A stretch of DNA of 64,000 nt from Alphaproteobacteria bacterium. GTDB lineage: Bacteria > Pseudomonadota > Alphaproteobacteria > SHVV01. The position numbers and the translations under genes were made by a program. Shown piece by piece: positions 8,675 through 18,181 of this stretch. The stretch spans positions 1-64,000 of the forward strand of contig VGEO01000005.1 of assembly GCA_016869275.1 (NCBI GenBank), in the 5' to 3' direction. How positions within the stretch are numbered: position 1 is the stretch's first letter; each line of letters starts with the position of its first letter. Under the pieces are notes generated by a model that made no database searches, had not been told where the DNA came from, and worked only from the letters and a program-made list of their open reading frames with translations.

Positions 8675-8844
8675 GCCCACTCGCCCCGCCCCAACCGAGC
8701 GTTGGGCCGAGTTGACCGAGGCCGGTACTGTTCTCTGGAGCGGGTGCGAGCTCGCCGCGCCGGAGCCACCCGTGCGCGGCGGCTGCTCGCGCGTCCGGGC
8801 CGATCGTCTGGCCCGCTCCTTGGCTCGGCCGGCTCGGCGTCGAT

Positions 8845-9606
8845 TTACCGCTTGATGACGAGACCCTGTCCGGTCGGCATTTCGAGGGCCAGACATCCGT
8901 GCTTGGCTAACCACGCGGCGTGCGCTTCGTTAAGCGCGCCGTTCTCCTGGCGCCCGAAGTCGTCGAGCAGGATCAACCCGCCCGGCGAAACGCGGTCGAA
9001 CAGCGCATCGAGTGCTCCGACCTCGGCTTGCGCCGCGTTGAGGTCGAGGTGCAGGAGCGCGATCCGCTCGGGCGCCCGCTCCGATAGGACATCGGGTACG
9101 ACCCCGCGTATCACCTCGACGTTGGCGCACAACGCGAACCGGTCGAGCACGGCTTGGTAGACGGTTTCGTCCCGATACCCGCCGCCGACGCGGTCGCGCT
9201 CTGCCTGGGTCGATGTTGCCTCGGGCAGGCCGCTGAAGGTGTCGTAGAGGAAAAGGCGTTTGGGGTGGCGCTGAAACTCGACGTGCTGGGTCATCACCGC
9301 CGAATAAAGTCCGCGAAAGACCCCGCATTCGACGAAGTCGCCGGCGAGCGGAAGCGCGGAACGCGCAGCCCAGCAGTAGACGTAGACGCGCCAGAGTTTC
9401 TGGTCGTCGGCGCCGCCGCCGCTGAAAGTCTGGAACGCGGTCATGAAGCCGGCGTCGCGGCTGAACGAGAACACGCGGCCCAACACGAGCAGATTGTCGG
9501 CCAAGAAAGTCTGTAGGCCGTTCTTCTGGAAGATCGCGCGAATCCCGAGGAGATGCGCCGTGACTGCGTCGATGTCCTTGGGGTCGGTGAGCGGGTAGAC
9601 CGACAC
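8845..9606 (-). CDS. TylF/MycF-like O-methyltransferase family protein
   Basis: A 253-residue class I SAM-dependent methyltransferase of the TylF (macrocin O-methyltransferase) family. The SAM-binding motif is DFVECGVFRG, followed by the family block LFLYDTFSGLPEAT. The metal/catalytic Asp region is LLHLDLN, and the next conserved element is ILLDDFG. Length matches the family. Family members methylate sugar or other hydroxyls; no sugar-biosynthesis genes are near, so the substrate is unknown. It is transcribed convergently with the Rieske gene. Confidence 0.82.
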   Translation of the reverse strand: MSVYPLTDPKDIDAVTAHLLGIRAIFQKNGLQTFLADNLLVLGRVFSFSRDAGFMTAFQTFSGGGADDQKLWRVYVYCWAARSALPLAGDFVECGVFRGLYSAVMTQHVEFQRHPKRLFLYDTFSGLPEATSTQAERDRVGGGYRDETVYQAVLDRFALCANVEVIRGVVPDVLSERAPERIALLHLDLNAAQAEVGALDALFDRVSPGGLILLDDFGRQENGALNEAHAAWLAKHGCLALEMPTGQGLVIKR

Positions 9607-9769
9607 GGCGAAGGTCTCCCTGTTGCCGGGACTTTACCAGGGGAACGCGCGCGCGGGTCCAATATACGGGGAGCGGTCCGGATCGGGCCTCAGCCGGCCG
9701 CGCTTGACCGCCCACCCCGGCGGCGCGGATGATGGGCCCAACCAAGCGTCTTCCAGGGAGATTTTCGCC

Positions 9770-10750
9770 ATGAACAAGCTCTTGTGGTCGGCGGCGGTCG
9801 CCGCCGCGCTCGGGCTCGGCGCCGGCGCCGACGCCCAGACCAAATGGGACATGCCGATGGGCTATCCCCAAAACAACTTCCACACCGTCAACGCCCAGAA
9901 GTTCGCCGACGCGATCAAGGCGCGCTCGGGCGGTAAGCTCGAGATCGTGATCCACGCCAACGGCTCGCTGTTCAAGGCGCCCGAGATCAAGCGCGCCGTC
10001 CAGACCGGCCAGGCGCAGATCGGCGAGGTGCTGATGGTCAACCTGAACAACGAGGACGCGTTCTTCGGCGCCGACGGCGTGCCGTTCCTGGCGACCGACT
10101 ATGCCAGTGCGCGCAAGCTCCTGGCGGCGCAGAAGCCCGGGATCGAGAAGCGCGCGGCGGCGCAAGGCATGATGTTCCTCTACGCGGTGGCGTGGCCGCC
10201 GCAGGGCATCTACGCGAATAAAGAGCTCAAGGCCGTCGCCGACATGGAGAACTTGAAGTGGCGCGCCTATAGCCCGCAGACCGCGCGCATCGCCGAGATC
10301 GTCAAGGCGCAACCGCTCACCATCCAGGCGGCCGAGCTCGCCCAGGCGATGGCGACCGGCAAGGTCAACTCGTTCATGTCTTCCGGCGTCACCGGCGTCG
10401 ATACCAAGGTCTACGAGCACCTCTCGCACTTCCACGACACCCAGGCGTGGTTGCCGAAGAACATGGTGATCGTCAACAAGGCGGCACTCGACAAGTTGGA
10501 CGAAGCGACCCGCAAGATCGTGGTCGAGGAAGCGGCCAAGGCCGAGGAGGCCGGCTGGCAGGCGAGCCAAAAGGTGCAGAGCGACAGCCTCACCGAACTC
10601 GCGGCCAAGAAGATGACCGTAGTCAAGCCCTCGGCCGCGTTCATGGGCGAACTCAAGACCAAGGTCGGCGGGCCGATGATCGATGAGTGGAAGAAAGGCG
10701 TCGGTGCCGATGCGGATGCGCTGGTCCGCGCCGTCCAGGTGACGAACTAG
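9770..10750 (+). CDS. TRAP transporter solute-binding protein (DctP-like)
   Basis: A 326-residue periplasmic receptor for a tripartite (TRAP) carboxylate importer. A CAGGGAG ribosome site precedes ATG 9770, which directly starts a signal peptide (MNKLLWSAAVAAALGLGAGADAQ). A frame open further upstream lacks these. DctP hallmarks include FADAIKARSGGKLEIVIHANGSLF and the substrate-arginine region WRAYSPQTARIAEI. The first gene of a DctP-DctQ-DctM operon. Confidence 0.9.
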   Translation: MNKLLWSAAVAAALGLGAGADAQTKWDMPMGYPQNNFHTVNAQKFADAIKARSGGKLEIVIHANGSLFKAPEIKRAVQTGQAQIGEVLMVNLNNEDAFFGADGVPFLATDYASARKLLAAQKPGIEKRAAAQGMMFLYAVAWPPQGIYANKELKAVADMENLKWRAYSPQTARIAEIVKAQPLTIQAAELAQAMATGKVNSFMSSGVTGVDTKVYEHLSHFHDTQAWLPKNMVIVNKAALDKLDEATRKIVVEEAAKAEEAGWQASQKVQSDSLTELAAKKMTVVKPSAAFMGELKTKVGGPMIDEWKKGVGADADALVRAVQVTN

Positions 10751-10776
10751 TCGGCGACACCTCCTCCGACACCGCG

Positions 10777-10812
10777 CCCCCTCCCTCTAGGGAGGGGGTA
10801 GGGGAGGGGACA
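10777..10812. repeat. GC-rich hairpin between dctP- and dctQ-like genes
   Basis: CCCCCTCCCT (10777-10786) and AGGGAGGGGG (10789-10798) are perfect 10-nt inverted arms with a 2-nt spacer, followed by TAGGGGAGGGG. It matches the dispersed palindrome family and occupies the gap between the receptor and permease genes. No T run follows, so it is more likely an mRNA-stabilising or attenuating stem-loop than a simple terminator. Confidence 0.65.
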
Positions 10813-10831
10813 TGCTATTCGTGGGTGCGAC

Positions 10832-11359
10832 GTGCCGCCCGATAACCCCCGCCATTCTTTCGTCAGCCGCGCGCTCGGCACGCTTTACGAGCTTTGTGGC
10901 TGGGCGGCCGGTCTGTTCCTGATCGCGATCCTGGCGACGATCCTGCTCCAGATCGGCGGGCCGATTTTCGGCTACATCTTCCGCGCCGGGGACGAGCTTT
11001 CCGGCTATTTCATGGCCGCTTCGTTCTTCCTGGCGCTCGCCCACGCGTTCGGCCGCGGCGAGCATATCCGCGTCACCCTGATCGTCGAACGTCTCGCCGG
11101 TCGCCCGCGCCGCGCGATCGAGCTGTGGGCCTTGGGCGCGGGCGCGCTCCTGGCCGGTTTTTTCGCCTTCTACGCCGTCAAGATGTGCTGGCTGTCGTGG
11201 GTGTTGAAGGATGTTTCGCAGGGCTTGATCCCATTTCCGTTGTGGGTGCCGCAGCTCGGCATGGCGGCGGGCGGTGTCGGGCTGGCACTCGCCCTGATCG
11301 AACAATTCGCGATCGTCGCCGCCGGCGGTCCGTTGCCTGCGAACAAGGCGCGCGAGTAG
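10832..11359 (+). CDS. TRAP transporter small permease (DctQ-like)
   Basis: A 175-residue integral membrane protein with four predicted helices, typical of DctQ. The first helix includes AAGLFLIAILATILLQIGG. The conserved block EHIRVTLIVERLAGRPRRAIEL follows helix two. It starts at a GTG; other nearby start codons are out of frame. It ends 3 nt before the large permease gene, so the pair is coupled. Confidence 0.88.
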   Translation: MPPDNPRHSFVSRALGTLYELCGWAAGLFLIAILATILLQIGGPIFGYIFRAGDELSGYFMAASFFLALAHAFGRGEHIRVTLIVERLAGRPRRAIELWALGAGALLAGFFAFYAVKMCWLSWVLKDVSQGLIPFPLWVPQLGMAAGGVGLALALIEQFAIVAAGGPLPANKARE

Positions 11360-11362
11360 GCG

Positions 11363-12673
11363 ATGGACGATATCGGCATCGCGCTCGCGCTCCTCGTGGT
11401 CCTGTTCGCGCTGTTGGGTTCGGGCGTCTGGGTCGGACTGGCGCTGATCGGGGTCGCCTGGATCGGCATGGCGCTTTTCACGACCCGACCGGCCGGCGAC
11501 GCGATGGCGACGACGATCTGGGGCGCGTCGTCGAGCTGGACGCTGACCGCGCTGCCGCTATTCATCTGGATGGGCGAAATCTTATTTCGGACGCGGCTCT
11601 CGGAGGACATGTTCCGCGGGCTCGCGCCGTGGATGCAGCGCCTGCCAGGCCGGCTGTTGCACACTAACGTGATCGGCTGCGCGATCTTTGCCGCCGTTTC
11701 GGGCTCTTCGGCGGCGACCTGCGCCACCATCGGCAAGATGACGATCCCCGAGCTCGCGCGCCGCGGCTATCCGGAATCGGCGGCGATCGGATCGCTCGCC
11801 GGTGCCGGTACGCTCGGGCTCCTGATCCCGCCCTCGATCATCATGATCGTCTACGGCGTCGCTGCCGATCAGTCGGTCGCCAAGCTGTTCATCGCCGGCG
11901 TCATCCCCGGCATCATGCTCGCGGTGCTGTTCTCGGGCTACCTCGCGCTGTGGGCGCTCTTCAACCGCGACAAGATTCCGCCGGCCGACATCGCGCTGTC
12001 GTTGCGCGAAAAAATGTGGGCAGCGCGGTCGCTGATCCCGGTCGTGATCCTGATCCTCCTCGTGCTCGGCTCGATCTATGCGGGCATTGCCACCGCGACC
12101 GAGGCCGCCGCCTTGGGCGTGGTCGGGGCGCTCGGCTTGGCCGCGGTCCAGGGCGGGCTCACGGTCGAGACGTTTTGGGCGAGTGTCATGGGCGCGACCC
12201 GGCTCTCGGCGGTGATCGCGCTCATCTTGGCCGGCGCCGCGTTCCTGTCGCTGGCGATGGGTTTCACCGGACTGCCGCGGCACCTGGCCGAGTGGATCAA
12301 GGCGCTCGAGCTCTCGCCGCTCGCGCTGATCGCCGCGCTCACCGTCTTCTATGTGATCCTCGGCTGCTTCTTGGACGGCATCTCGATGGTGGTGCTCACG
12401 ATCGCGATCGTGCTGCCGATGATCGAGCAGTCCGGGTTCGATCTGATCTGGTTCGGCATCTTCGTCGTGCTAGTGGTCGAGATGGCGCAGGTGACGCCGC
12501 CGGTCGGCTTCAATCTGTTCGTGCTGCAGGGCATGACCGGGCGCTCGATCTTCGCGATCGGGGCCTATGCGTTTCCGTATTTTCTCCTGATGGTGGTCGC
12601 GGTCGCCTTGATCGTCGCATTTCCCGAGATCGCGACCTGGCTGCCGGCGCAGATGAAGACGCGCGCGGGGTAG
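11363..12673 (+). CDS. TRAP transporter large permease (DctM-like)
   Basis: A 436-residue protein of the DctM family, with about 12 membrane helices, which carries the Na+-coupled transport path. Family motifs include the SGSSAATCATIGKMTIPELARRGYP block, the GTLGLLIPPSI motif, and near the end LVVEMAQVTPPVGFNLFVLQG. The start GCGATG follows the DctQ stop closely. It completes the operon and ends 24 nt from the convergent end of a second DctM gene. Confidence 0.93.
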   Translation: MDDIGIALALLVVLFALLGSGVWVGLALIGVAWIGMALFTTRPAGDAMATTIWGASSSWTLTALPLFIWMGEILFRTRLSEDMFRGLAPWMQRLPGRLLHTNVIGCAIFAAVSGSSAATCATIGKMTIPELARRGYPESAAIGSLAGAGTLGLLIPPSIIMIVYGVAADQSVAKLFIAGVIPGIMLAVLFSGYLALWALFNRDKIPPADIALSLREKMWAARSLIPVVILILLVLGSIYAGIATATEAAALGVVGALGLAAVQGGLTVETFWASVMGATRLSAVIALILAGAAFLSLAMGFTGLPRHLAEWIKALELSPLALIAALTVFYVILGCFLDGISMVVLTIAIVLPMIEQSGFDLIWFGIFVVLVVEMAQVTPPVGFNLFVLQGMTGRSIFAIGAYAFPYFLLMVVAVALIVAFPEIATWLPAQMKTRAG

Positions 12674-12697
12674 CGCGCGCCGGCGCCGCAGGCCCCG

Positions 12698-14014
12698 CTA
12701 CTGCCCCGGTCCCATCAGTGCGGTCGGGAGCCAGGTCGCGAACCCGGGCACGAAGCAGAGCACGACCATGAATCCGAGCATGATCCCGACGAACGGCAGC
12801 GAGCCCTTGAGCACCGTCGAGACCGGAATGTCGGGAGCGACCCCGCGCAGCACGTAGAGGTTCAGCCCGACCGGCGGCGTGATCAGCCCGACTTCGAGGT
12901 TGATGGTGAGCATGACCCCGAACCAGATCAGGTCGAAGCCGTTCCGTTCCAGCACCGGGGTCAGGATCGGCATGATCATCAGGATGATCGCGACCGGCGG
13001 CAGGAAGCAGCCGGCGATCAGCAGGAAGACGTTGATCAGGAGCAGGAGAACCCAGCGGTTGAGCGAGAGGCTCACCAGCGCGTCGGCGGCGGTCTGGGTC
13101 ACGTACAAGAGCGACATCATGTACGAAAAGAGCGCCGCGGCGCCGATGATGACCATGATCATGGTCGACTCGCGGATGGTGTCGCGGTAGATCGCCCACC
13201 AATCGCCGAGCCGCCAGGTGCGGTAAATCGCGATCACCAGGATGAGCGCGAGGAACGCGCCCAGTGCGGCGACCTCGGACGGGGTCGCGAGCCCGCCATA
13301 CATGGCATAGCCGATGGCGACGATGATGCCGAGGAACGGCGCCACCCGGACCAGGCCCTCGACTTTTTCGCGGAGCGTGAAGCGCTCGACCGGGTGCGGC
13401 CGCGCCTTCAAATCGCGGCGGGCGGCGAGCCAGGCGTAGATCGAGAACAAGACCACCAGCGCCACCCCCGGCAGCACGCCGGCGATGAACAGCCGGCCGA
13501 TCGAGGTTTCGGTGACGAGGCCATAGAGGATCAAGGTGATCGAGGGCGGAATCAGGATGCCGAGCGTGCCCCCGGCGCAGATCGCGCCGGTGGCGAGCGC
13601 GGGTCGCACGCCGCGCTGGATCATCTCCGGCACGCCGATCTTGCCGATCGCGGCGGCGGTCGCCGGTGAAGAACCGCACACGGCGGCGAACATGCCGCAG
13701 GCGAGGATGTTGGCGATCACCAGCCCACCCGGGACCCGCGCCAGCAGGCGGTGAAGCGAAGCGTAGATGTCGCGCCCGGCCGCCGAGACCCCGATCGCCG
13801 CGCCCAGCAGAATGAAGAGCGGGATGGTAAGCAGCGCGAACGAGGCGAGCTCGTCCATCACGGTGTGAGGAACGACGGCCAGCGCATTGGGGCTGCCGAA
13901 CACGGCGAGGAAGCCGACCGCGACCAGTACCAACCCCCACGCGATCGGCAAGCCGCTGAATAGGACCGCCAGCGTGACAACCAGCAGCAGCAGCCCGATC
14001 GCACCCTCGCTCAC
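12698..14014 (-). CDS. TRAP transporter large permease (DctM-like), second system
   Basis: A 438-residue DctM protein. It starts VSEGAIGLLLLVVTLAVLFSG at a GTG whose GTGA overlaps the stop of the upstream DctQ gene; a longer in-frame extension reads through DctQ in the wrong frame and is not real. Motifs SSPATAAAIGKIGVPEMIQRG, GGTLGILIPPSITLILYG and NLEVGLITPPVGLNLYVLRG are clear. About 12 helices. Last gene of the second TRAP operon, tail to tail with the first. Confidence 0.92.
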   Translation of the reverse strand: MSEGAIGLLLLVVTLAVLFSGLPIAWGLVLVAVGFLAVFGSPNALAVVPHTVMDELASFALLTIPLFILLGAAIGVSAAGRDIYASLHRLLARVPGGLVIANILACGMFAAVCGSSPATAAAIGKIGVPEMIQRGVRPALATGAICAGGTLGILIPPSITLILYGLVTETSIGRLFIAGVLPGVALVVLFSIYAWLAARRDLKARPHPVERFTLREKVEGLVRVAPFLGIIVAIGYAMYGGLATPSEVAALGAFLALILVIAIYRTWRLGDWWAIYRDTIRESTMIMVIIGAAALFSYMMSLLYVTQTAADALVSLSLNRWVLLLLINVFLLIAGCFLPPVAIILMIMPILTPVLERNGFDLIWFGVMLTINLEVGLITPPVGLNLYVLRGVAPDIPVSTVLKGSLPFVGIMLGFMVVLCFVPGFATWLPTALMGPGQ

Positions 14015-14499
14015 GCACCCTCCGCGTCGGCGCGTGGGCGCAGGAGCTCGGCCACATACTGGAGCGCGGTCAAGCCGAGTCCGAGCGGCATGGTCGCGTA
14101 GAACGGCCACTTGGCCGGGCGCCATAGGCTTTCGGTGGTTTCGCCGGTGTGCCACGCCTTGAGCGCGAGGCCGGCCCCCTCGACCGTGAGGTAGAGACAG
14201 ACGATCAGACTCAAGACCGCGACCGCCATCGCCATCGCGAGCTTGGCGCGCGGCGGCAGATACTCGCTCAGAAGGTCGACCCCGACATGGCCGTTGGTGC
14301 GGGCGCAGTAAGGCGAACCGAGGAAAATCGCGGCGACCGTTGCGTAAACCGCAAACTCGATCTCCCAATAGGCCGAGTTACCGAGGGCGCGCCACAGCAC
14401 CATCCAGGTGACGACCAGGACCGCGGCCGTCACCAACGCCGCCGCGAGGACCGCGCACACGATCGCGATCGTATCGACCGTGCGAACGAACGATCTCAT
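14011..14499 (-). CDS. TRAP transporter small permease (DctQ-like), second system
   Basis: A 162-residue four-helix membrane protein. Helix one is TIAIVCAVLAAALVTAAVLVVTW. The DctQ motif NGHVGVDLLSEYLPPRAKLAM follows helix two. It overlaps the DctM gene by 4 nt. It lies 76 nt downstream of the receptor gene, with a strong hairpin in the gap. Confidence 0.88.
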   Translation of the reverse strand: MRSFVRTVDTIAIVCAVLAAALVTAAVLVVTWMVLWRALGNSAYWEIEFAVYATVAAIFLGSPYCARTNGHVGVDLLSEYLPPRAKLAMAMAVAVLSLIVCLYLTVEGAGLALKAWHTGETTESLWRPAKWPFYATMPLGLGLTALQYVAELLRPRADAEGA

Positions 14500-14532
14500 C
14501 GACGAGTAAACGACCGCCGTGCCAAAGCCGAG

Positions 14533-14564
14533 CCGTCTCCCCCTCGGGGCCGAAGGGGAGACGG
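14533..14564. repeat. Hairpin between dctP- and dctQ-like genes of the second TRAP operon
   Basis: CCGTCTCCCC (14533-14542) and GGGGAGACGG (14555-14564) are perfect 10-bp arms around a 12-nt loop. The sequence differs from the main repeat family but sits at the equivalent place, between the receptor and small-permease genes. No clear T run follows in the direction of transcription. Confidence 0.65.
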
Positions 14565-14575
14565 TCGCCCGCCGG

Positions 14576-15586
14576 TTACTTCACGTCCGCGATCAGATCG
14601 AGCAGCTCTTTACCGGCCTTGGCGGTCTTGGCGTACTCGACCCACGCGGTCTTCTTGGCGAGGTCGACCCAGGCGTCGTACTCGGCCTTGCTGAGTTGCC
14701 GCACCTTGGCGCCGGCCTTGGTGTAGACCTCGGTCATCTTCGCGGTCGCCTCCTGCTGGGTCCCGTCGAAGAACGTGTCGCTGATATCGGCGGCCTCCTG
14801 AAACGCTTTCTTCTGCGCCGGGGTGAGCTTGTCCCACGCCGACTTCGCCATCACCAGCGGCTGCAGCAGCATCCACAACGTGTAGTTGCCGCCGACCGTC
14901 GCGTGCTTGGTCTGCTCGAAAATCTTCATGCTGACGAAGGTCTCGGCCGAGGTCAGCGTCGCGTTGAGCACTCCTGACTGCAGCGCCGGGTAGATTTCGG
15001 TCGAGGCCATGTTGTGCACCGACGAACCCGCCGCCTTGAGCATCGCTTCGAAGGTCGGATCGGCGGCGCGCATCGAAAGCCCTTTGACCGTCTCCGGCCC
15101 GCCGATCTCGCGATCCTTGGAGGCGAACCCGCCCGGCGTCCACCACCACGTGATGACGCGGATGCCGTTCGCTTCCGCGACATCCTGGAGCCGCTGGAAG
15201 AACTTGGTGCCCTTCATGCGCTTGGCGTGCTCGAGCGAAGTCACGGTACCCGGCATGATCGTGATCGAGAATTCTGGAATCTTGCCGACCGCGTACGACA
15301 GCGGATAGACCGCCATCTCGAGCGTTCCGGCCTGCATCGCATCGAGTTGGGCGACGGGTTTGATGTTGAGCGAGCTCGACGGATAGATGCGGAACTTGAC
15401 GTTGGGGTCGCGCTTATTGACCTCGCTCACGAACACGCGGGTGGCGCGGTCGCGTGCGTCGGTCCCTTCCTTCCATTGGTGCGAAATCTTGATTTCCTGG
15501 GCGCCAGCGGCGAGCGGCAGGATTGCGGCGATGCCGGCGGCGAGGGCAAGCGTAGCGAGACGCGGGATCAACGTGGCGATCGACAT
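14576..15586 (-). CDS. TRAP transporter solute-binding protein (DctP-like), second system
   Basis: A 336-residue periplasmic receptor. The signal peptide is MSIATLIPRLATLALAAGIA followed by LPLAAGAQ. The mature start IKISHQWKEGTDARDRATRVF and the Arg-containing ligand region KGLSMRAADPTFEAML fit the DctP family. AGGGAG lies before the ATG. It shows low similarity to the other DctP in this window, so the two TRAP systems probably carry different acids. Confidence 0.9.
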   Translation of the reverse strand: MSIATLIPRLATLALAAGIAAILPLAAGAQEIKISHQWKEGTDARDRATRVFVSEVNKRDPNVKFRIYPSSSLNIKPVAQLDAMQAGTLEMAVYPLSYAVGKIPEFSITIMPGTVTSLEHAKRMKGTKFFQRLQDVAEANGIRVITWWWTPGGFASKDREIGGPETVKGLSMRAADPTFEAMLKAAGSSVHNMASTEIYPALQSGVLNATLTSAETFVSMKIFEQTKHATVGGNYTLWMLLQPLVMAKSAWDKLTPAQKKAFQEAADISDTFFDGTQQEATAKMTEVYTKAGAKVRQLSKAEYDAWVDLAKKTAWVEYAKTAKAGKELLDLIADVK

Positions 15587-15692
15587 GAGGAACTCCCTTT
15601 GGTCAATGACGACGGCGCGATCGGCCGGGTCGTGATTGTCGTTGCCGCCATTCTAGCCGGACTCGCGCGGCCCGCCGAGGGGTGCCATTCCG

Positions 15693-16583
15693 CTACTTCA
15701 GGTAGCGGTCGAACCAGTCGAGCCCGAGACCGAGGAGCTTGGGCAGGTTGTCGCCGTAGTAGACCGCGTGGTGGCCGATCGCCGGAAACAAGTGGAGCGC
15801 CTTGGGTTCGTGCGCATTCTCGTAGAGCGCAAGGGTTTCGCGGGTCGGCACCAGCCGGTCTTCTTCGACGCCGATGAAGAGGCTCGCGCGCGGCGCGATC
15901 CGGGCGACGATCGCTTCGGGTTTGAACGCGATGATGCCCTCGGCGGTATCGAGCGTCACCTGGGTTACGCGGTCGGGGTGCCGTACTCGCGCTTCGGCCT
16001 CGTGCTCGAGCGCCTCGGGGTCGCGGATCAGCACCTCGGAGGTATCGACCAATTCGGAGGCGCCGGTGAGGGCGCGGCGGCGGCGGTCCTCGGCCAAGCG
16101 CTTTTGGAAGTCGATCCACTCGTACTCGCGCCGGAGCGAGCGCAGCCAGCGCTCGCCATCGCCATAACCGACGACGCAGGCCATCGCCGCGATGCGCGGG
16201 TCGATCGCTGCCGCATAGGCGGCGTTGGCGCCGCCATAGGAGATGCCGTAGAGTGCGATCCGCGCCGCATCGATGTCGGGCCGGGTCTCGAGAAACGTGA
16301 CCGCGGCTTGGATGTCGGCGACCTGCTCGATCGGAATCAGCCGGAGTCTGGGACCTTCCGAATCGCCGGTGCCGCGGTGGTCGAAGGCGAACACGGCGTA
16401 GCCCGCGGCCGTGAAAAATGCGGCGAACTCGGGAAACCAGAATTTCCGCAAGCCGCCGAAGCCGTGGCACAGCACGATCGCCGGATGGCGTCGCCCGCTC
16501 TTGCTGTGTCGGGTACTGGCCGGGAGATAAAGGTCGGCGGCAAGGCGCAGGCCCTCGCTATGAAAGTGCACGGATTCCGGCAT
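15693..16583 (-). CDS. Alpha/beta hydrolase (dienelactone hydrolase/peptidase S15-like)
   Basis: A 296-residue alpha/beta hydrolase. The oxyanion block is IVLCHGFGGLRKFWFPEFA, the DHRGTGDSEG motif is typical, the nucleophile elbow is GISYGG (Ser), the acid is in VEEDRLVP, and the His is in AIGHHAVYYG. ATG 16583 follows AGGAAAG and is preferred over a TTG seven codons upstream. A serine esterase/peptidase role is likely but the substrate is unknown. It is divergent from the SDR gene. Confidence 0.85.
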   Translation of the reverse strand: MPESVHFHSEGLRLAADLYLPASTRHSKSGRRHPAIVLCHGFGGLRKFWFPEFAAFFTAAGYAVFAFDHRGTGDSEGPRLRLIPIEQVADIQAAVTFLETRPDIDAARIALYGISYGGANAAYAAAIDPRIAAMACVVGYGDGERWLRSLRREYEWIDFQKRLAEDRRRRALTGASELVDTSEVLIRDPEALEHEAEARVRHPDRVTQVTLDTAEGIIAFKPEAIVARIAPRASLFIGVEEDRLVPTRETLALYENAHEPKALHLFPAIGHHAVYYGDNLPKLLGLGLDWFDRYLK

Positions 16584-16727
16584 CGGCTTTCCTGGCGCGC
16601 CCAAGACTGACGCGCGGTCGCGTCCGGCGCGAATGCGCTGTCGCGTCCGGAGCTAACGGGGCGCTTCGCGGTTCGTCAAGCGTATGGCGCCGCGCTAGGG
16701 TGTACCCTCGCCTGTGTGGAGAACCCG

Positions 16728-17498
16728 ATGACCGATAGTTTCGCCAGCCTCGAAGATCGCGTCGTGATCGTCACCGGTGCCGGCCGCGGCATCGGTCGCG
16801 CCTATGCCCACGGCTTTGCGCGGAACGGCGCGGTCGCCGTGATCGCCGAGGTGAACGCCGACAACGCCAGGAGCGTCGAGGCCGAGATCGCGGCCGCCGG
16901 CGGACGGGCGCTCGCCATCCCGACCGACATCACCGACGCCCAGTCGGTGCAGGCGATGGTCGAGCGCACCGCGCGCGCGTTCGGGCGGATCGACGGCCTC
17001 GTCAACAATGCCGCGTTCTTTGCCGACATCGACATGAAGCCGTTCTACGAAATGGCCGATGCCGACTGGGACAAGGCGATGCGAACCAACGTCACCGGCG
17101 CCTATCTGTGCTCCAAGGCAGTGGTGCCGCACATGCGCGCCCGCCAATGGGGCCGGATCGTTCACATTTCATCGACCGTCGTGCAGACCGGCCGGGCCAA
17201 CTATCTCCACTACGTGACATCGAAGGCGGCCCTGGTCGGCATGACCCGCGGCATGGCGCGCGAACTGGGCGAATTCGGCATCACGGTCAACGCGGTTATG
17301 CCGGGTCTCACACGGACCGAACTGCCGCGCAAGACCACGAACGAGGAGTCCTATCGCATCACCAAGGCCGGCCAAGCGATCAAGCGCACCGAGACGCCCG
17401 AAGATCTTGTCGGAGTCGTGCTGTTCCTGGTCTCCGACGGCGCCGGGTTCGTGACCGGCCAGACGCTTCCGGTCGATGGCGGCGGCGTGTTCCGGTGA
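16728..17498 (+). CDS. SDR family oxidoreductase (FabG-like)
   Basis: A 256-residue short-chain dehydrogenase. The NAD(P)-binding motif is TGAGRGIGRAY, NNAA is at the end of beta 4, and the catalytic set is Ser in HISST with YVTSK. The C-terminal GFVTGQTLPVDGGGVF is the classical ending. ATG 16728 follows GGAG; a GTG four codons upstream would overlap that site. Likely a 3-oxoacyl or alcohol dehydrogenase of a degradation route; substrate unknown. Confidence 0.9.
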   Translation: MTDSFASLEDRVVIVTGAGRGIGRAYAHGFARNGAVAVIAEVNADNARSVEAEIAAAGGRALAIPTDITDAQSVQAMVERTARAFGRIDGLVNNAAFFADIDMKPFYEMADADWDKAMRTNVTGAYLCSKAVVPHMRARQWGRIVHISSTVVQTGRANYLHYVTSKAALVGMTRGMARELGEFGITVNAVMPGLTRTELPRKTTNEESYRITKAGQAIKRTETPEDLVGVVLFLVSDGAGFVTGQTLPVDGGGVFR

Positions 17499-17510
17499 TC
17501 GCCGAGCCGC

Positions 17511-18176
17511 TCACTGCGGCATGTTGAGCTTGTAGGTCTTGCTGTCGCGCGAAGCGAGTTCGACGTAGCGGCGGGTGCCGATCGAAGAGGCGACGCGGAG
17601 TTCTCCGGTCACGAAATAGCCCGGCGTCACGTTGACGTTGGCTTTGATGATCTCGGTCACCTTGGCGATGGTCGGTTCGTCGTAGGCCGACCACGGGATC
17701 CAGATGGTAATGTCGAGCGCGCGCACGATCTTCGAGGGATCGGACGCGAGCGGGCCGGTTCGCGTGTTGAGCGACACTTCGGAACGGACGCCGGCGCCCT
17801 TGGCGATCGCATCCTCGATCCGTTGCGGTACCGCGCGTTCGCTGGCCGCGGTCAGGCCCTTGATCCCGCCCGCCGCCGACGCCGCGGTCCATCCGACCAC
17901 GGCGGCCGCACCGGTCGCGATCCCGGCGATGGCATAGGCCCAGCGCCAACGCCCGCCGACCGCCTCGGGCGCCACGGCGGCATCGAGCCAGGCGACGCGG
18001 GTGCCCGTCACCATGTCGTGCAGCAGCTCTCCTTCGGGTCGTGCGAACGCGAGGACAACGTTAGCGACGAGGATGCCGGTCGCCAGCCCTTGAACGAGCG
18101 ACGTCACGAGCAGCGAGGCGTCAGGGACGACGCTCCCGATCAGTTCGTCCCAGCGCAGGAAGGCAAGCCCGAGCAC
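17511..18176 (-). pseudogene. RDD-domain membrane protein, 5'-truncated
   Basis: A 221-residue open frame from a GTG. Two membrane segments (about 20-45 and 80-105) flank LLHDMVTGTRVAWLD, which is the conserved C-terminal signature of the RDD domain (His-Asp...Gly-Thr-x-Val). The N-terminal half of an RDD domain, with the Arg and Asp residues that name it, is missing. The frame upstream soon hits a stop, and a transposase remnant on the other strand begins at the same place. The C-terminal soluble part (about 115-221) is unrecognised. A truncated, possibly non-functional gene. Confidence 0.6.
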
Positions 18177-18181
18177 GGCGG

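Noticed and set aside
8930-10570. 546-residue reverse-strand frame across the TylF-like and DctP-like genes
   Set aside because: It crosses two real genes on different strands and shows no motif of its own.
10777-10812. Rho-independent terminator reading of the dctP-dctQ hairpin
   Set aside because: No T run follows the stem, and the downstream permease genes depend on the same operon.
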